A DNA stretch of 64,000 nt, from the NCBI GenBank assembly GCA_963677175.2, contig CAXXES010000003.1, positions 62,001-126,000 on the forward strand, given 5' to 3'. The DNA comes from Sunxiuqinia sp963677175. Its GTDB lineage: Bacteria; Bacteroidota; Bacteroidia; Bacteroidales; Prolixibacteraceae. The notes under the pieces are model-generated. The model was not told where the DNA came from. It saw only the letters and a list, made by a program, of their open reading frames with translations, and searched no databases. Both the position numbers and the translations under genes were made by a program. Positions 62,718-64,000 of this stretch are shown here, in pieces (position 1 is the first letter of the stretch; every line of letters starts with the position of its first letter).

Positions 62718-64000
62718 ATGGTTTCTTTAAAAACAAATTTAAAATTTTATGTGATTTTACTAGTCTCTCTATTGACAATAGTATTACACCTTTTACCGGG
62801 TATGTTTTTTGAATTCCACAGAGATGAATTGCTTTATTTTACATTAGGTCAGCATTTGCATTTTGGTTACGCAACCGTTCCCCCGTTTTCGGCATTTATC
62901 GCTTATATATCAACAAATCTGTTTGGTTACTCTGTTCTGTCAGCAAGACTCTTTCCTGCTTTGACTAGTGGGATATTAGTTTATCTGACTTCATTGTTAA
63001 CTAAAGAATTAAAGGGCGGTTTTCGTGCCCAATTAATTTCAGCAATTGGGATTTCCGGAACTACGGTGTTGGTTATGGCATACGGACTTCTGACCCCGAT
63101 TTGCTTTGATATCTTCTTTTGGACATTATTGATATTCCTTTTAGTTAAATTTATAAATACAGATTCAAATAAGTATTTAATATTTATTGGCTTAACAACA
63201 GGTTTCGCGTTCCTTAATAAATACAGTATAATATTTTTAATTATTGCTATACTTCTGATATTGCCTTTTACAAAGCACAAACGTATTTTTTTTAATAAAT
63301 ATTTATATTTCAGTGTTTTGATATCTATATTGATTGCCTTACCAAATATAATCTGGCAGATAGTTCATGATTTTCCGGTTTTCGATCACATGAAAGAGCT
63401 CAATAGCACTCAATTGGTAAATGTAAACTGGATTACTTTTTGTATTGAACAATTATTATATCTATTGCCCTTTACTTTCATTGTTATTCCAGGTATTGTC
63501 TATTTTCTATTAACTAAAAAATTTCGGGAATACAGATTCATTATAGCTGTTTCAGCTGCCGCATATATCATTTTTATAATACTCCATGGTAAAGGTTATT
63601 ATACTGCCGGATTATTTCCCTTTTTTATTATTGTTGGTGCTTTGTTTATCGAAAATATTATCACAAATAGAGTTGCATTTAATCTGGTTTTGTTTTTTTT
63701 GATTTTATTATCCTGCACTTTATTACCTTTAGCAATACCTGTTTCTAAACCAAACCAAATAATTACCTATTACGATGAATTAAAGAAGATTACTCACTCT
63801 GATATTTTACGCCGTGATGAAGACAACAATTACAGGAAACTTCCTCAATTATTTGCGGATATGATGGGTTGGACCGAAGTTGTTGAAATTGTCGACACTG
63901 CATATAACTTAGTTGAAGATAAAAACAAATGTGTCATTATTGCCTCCAATTATGGCTTGGCAGGGGCTATAAATATAGTTGGAAAATCATATAATTTACC
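62718..64000 (+). CDS. GT39-type (ArnT/PMT-like) membrane glycosyltransferase, 3' partial
   Basis: The frame from the ATG at 62718 stays open to the window edge (427 codons), so the stop is outside. It has many TM helices. The first periplasmic loop carries FEFHRDELLYFTLGQHLHFGY (D36-E37), the acidic motif of GT39/GT83 enzymes that use polyprenyl-phosphate sugars, followed by VPPFSAF. A later HGKGYYTAGLFPFF is also typical. Likely substrate is a lipid-linked sugar for envelope glycans. AT-rich like the rest of the island. Confidence 0.85.
   Translation, partial: MVSLKTNLKFYVILLVSLLTIVLHLLPGMFFEFHRDELLYFTLGQHLHFGYATVPPFSAFIAYISTNLFGYSVLSARLFPALTSGILVYLTSLLTKELKGGFRAQLISAIGISGTTVLVMAYGLLTPICFDIFFWTLLIFLLVKFINTDSNKYLIFIGLTTGFAFLNKYSIIFLIIAILLILPFTKHKRIFFNKYLYFSVLISILIALPNIIWQIVHDFPVFDHMKELNSTQLVNVNWITFCIEQLLYLLPFTFIVIPGIVYFLLTKKFREYRFIIAVSAAAYIIFIILHGKGYYTAGLFPFFIIVGALFIENIITNRVAFNLVLFFLILLSCTLLPLAIPVSKPNQIITYYDELKKITHSDILRRDEDNNYRKLPQLFADMMGWTEVVEIVDTAYNLVEDKNKCVIIASNYGLAGAINIVGKSYNL

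Noticed and set aside
1..64000. tRNA or rRNA genes
   Set aside because: I saw no cloverleaf with conserved T-loop or CCA-end context and no rRNA core sequence on either strand, though reading by eye could miss a tRNA.

Overview
The window is a piece of a Bacteroidota chromosome, most likely class Bacteroidia (order uncertain). The evidence is gene content typical of that phylum (DUF4834, DUF5020, single-chain glycyl-tRNA synthetase, bactofilin at the head of an ATP synthase operon that lacks atpD/atpC), several promoters of the phylum-specific type (-33 TTTG, about 19-20 bp, -7 TAnnTTTG), and IS701-, IS1182- and IS91-type elements.

Bases 1-43,500 are mostly ordinary core genome of moderate GC. 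They hold an RND efflux operon cut by the left edge (adaptor, permease, outer-membrane factor); a CtpA-type protease; a DNA glycosylase; the rplM-rpsI-rpsB-tsf translation cluster with structured leaders; a frameshifted aquaporin; the minus-strand bactofilin-atpZ-atpI-like-atpBEFHAG operon; fabH with a MaoC hydratase; DUF177-rpmF; a histidine kinase; dxs; a PHP phosphatase; frr; pyrH; DUF4834; glycyl-tRNA synthetase; a purine permease with a Tsx-like outer-membrane partner; an acyl-CoA synthetase; ispD; and a second complete RND system (TetR, TolC-like, adaptor, permease) closed by a clear terminator. Non-coding surprises are an array of about 20.3-bp units (5659-5880), a 12-copy 21-bp minisatellite (29537-29788), REP-like palindromes (30327-30672) and a repeat-plus-hairpin inside the first efflux operon.

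Bases 43,660-64,000 are accessory DNA. The genes are AT-rich and are interrupted by more GC-rich insertion sequences. A dead IS701-type element (TIRs and TTAA duplication still visible) is followed by a TonB-dependent receptor translationally coupled to a LytS/LytTR two-component pair and an unrecognised 531-residue membrane-anchored protein. Next come single-gene units (alpha/beta hydrolase, methyltransferase, frameshifted GNAT, DUF1207-like protein), an apparently intact IS1182-family element with a CCGT duplication, a PadR-controlled four-gene operon (padR, HAAS-like membrane protein, small membrane protein, serine hydrolase), an IS91-type element carrying a tyrosine recombinase and a nonsense-mutated transposase, and the start of a GT39-type glycosyltransferase cut by the right edge.

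The most striking observation is that the PadR/serine-hydrolase operon lies between two long stem-loops in the same orientation. Their sequences differ but their pairing is preserved by compensatory changes, and a 16-bp perfect inverted repeat lies outside them. This suggests a mobile, cassette-like module. All functions are inferred from reading the sequence; no database search was run.
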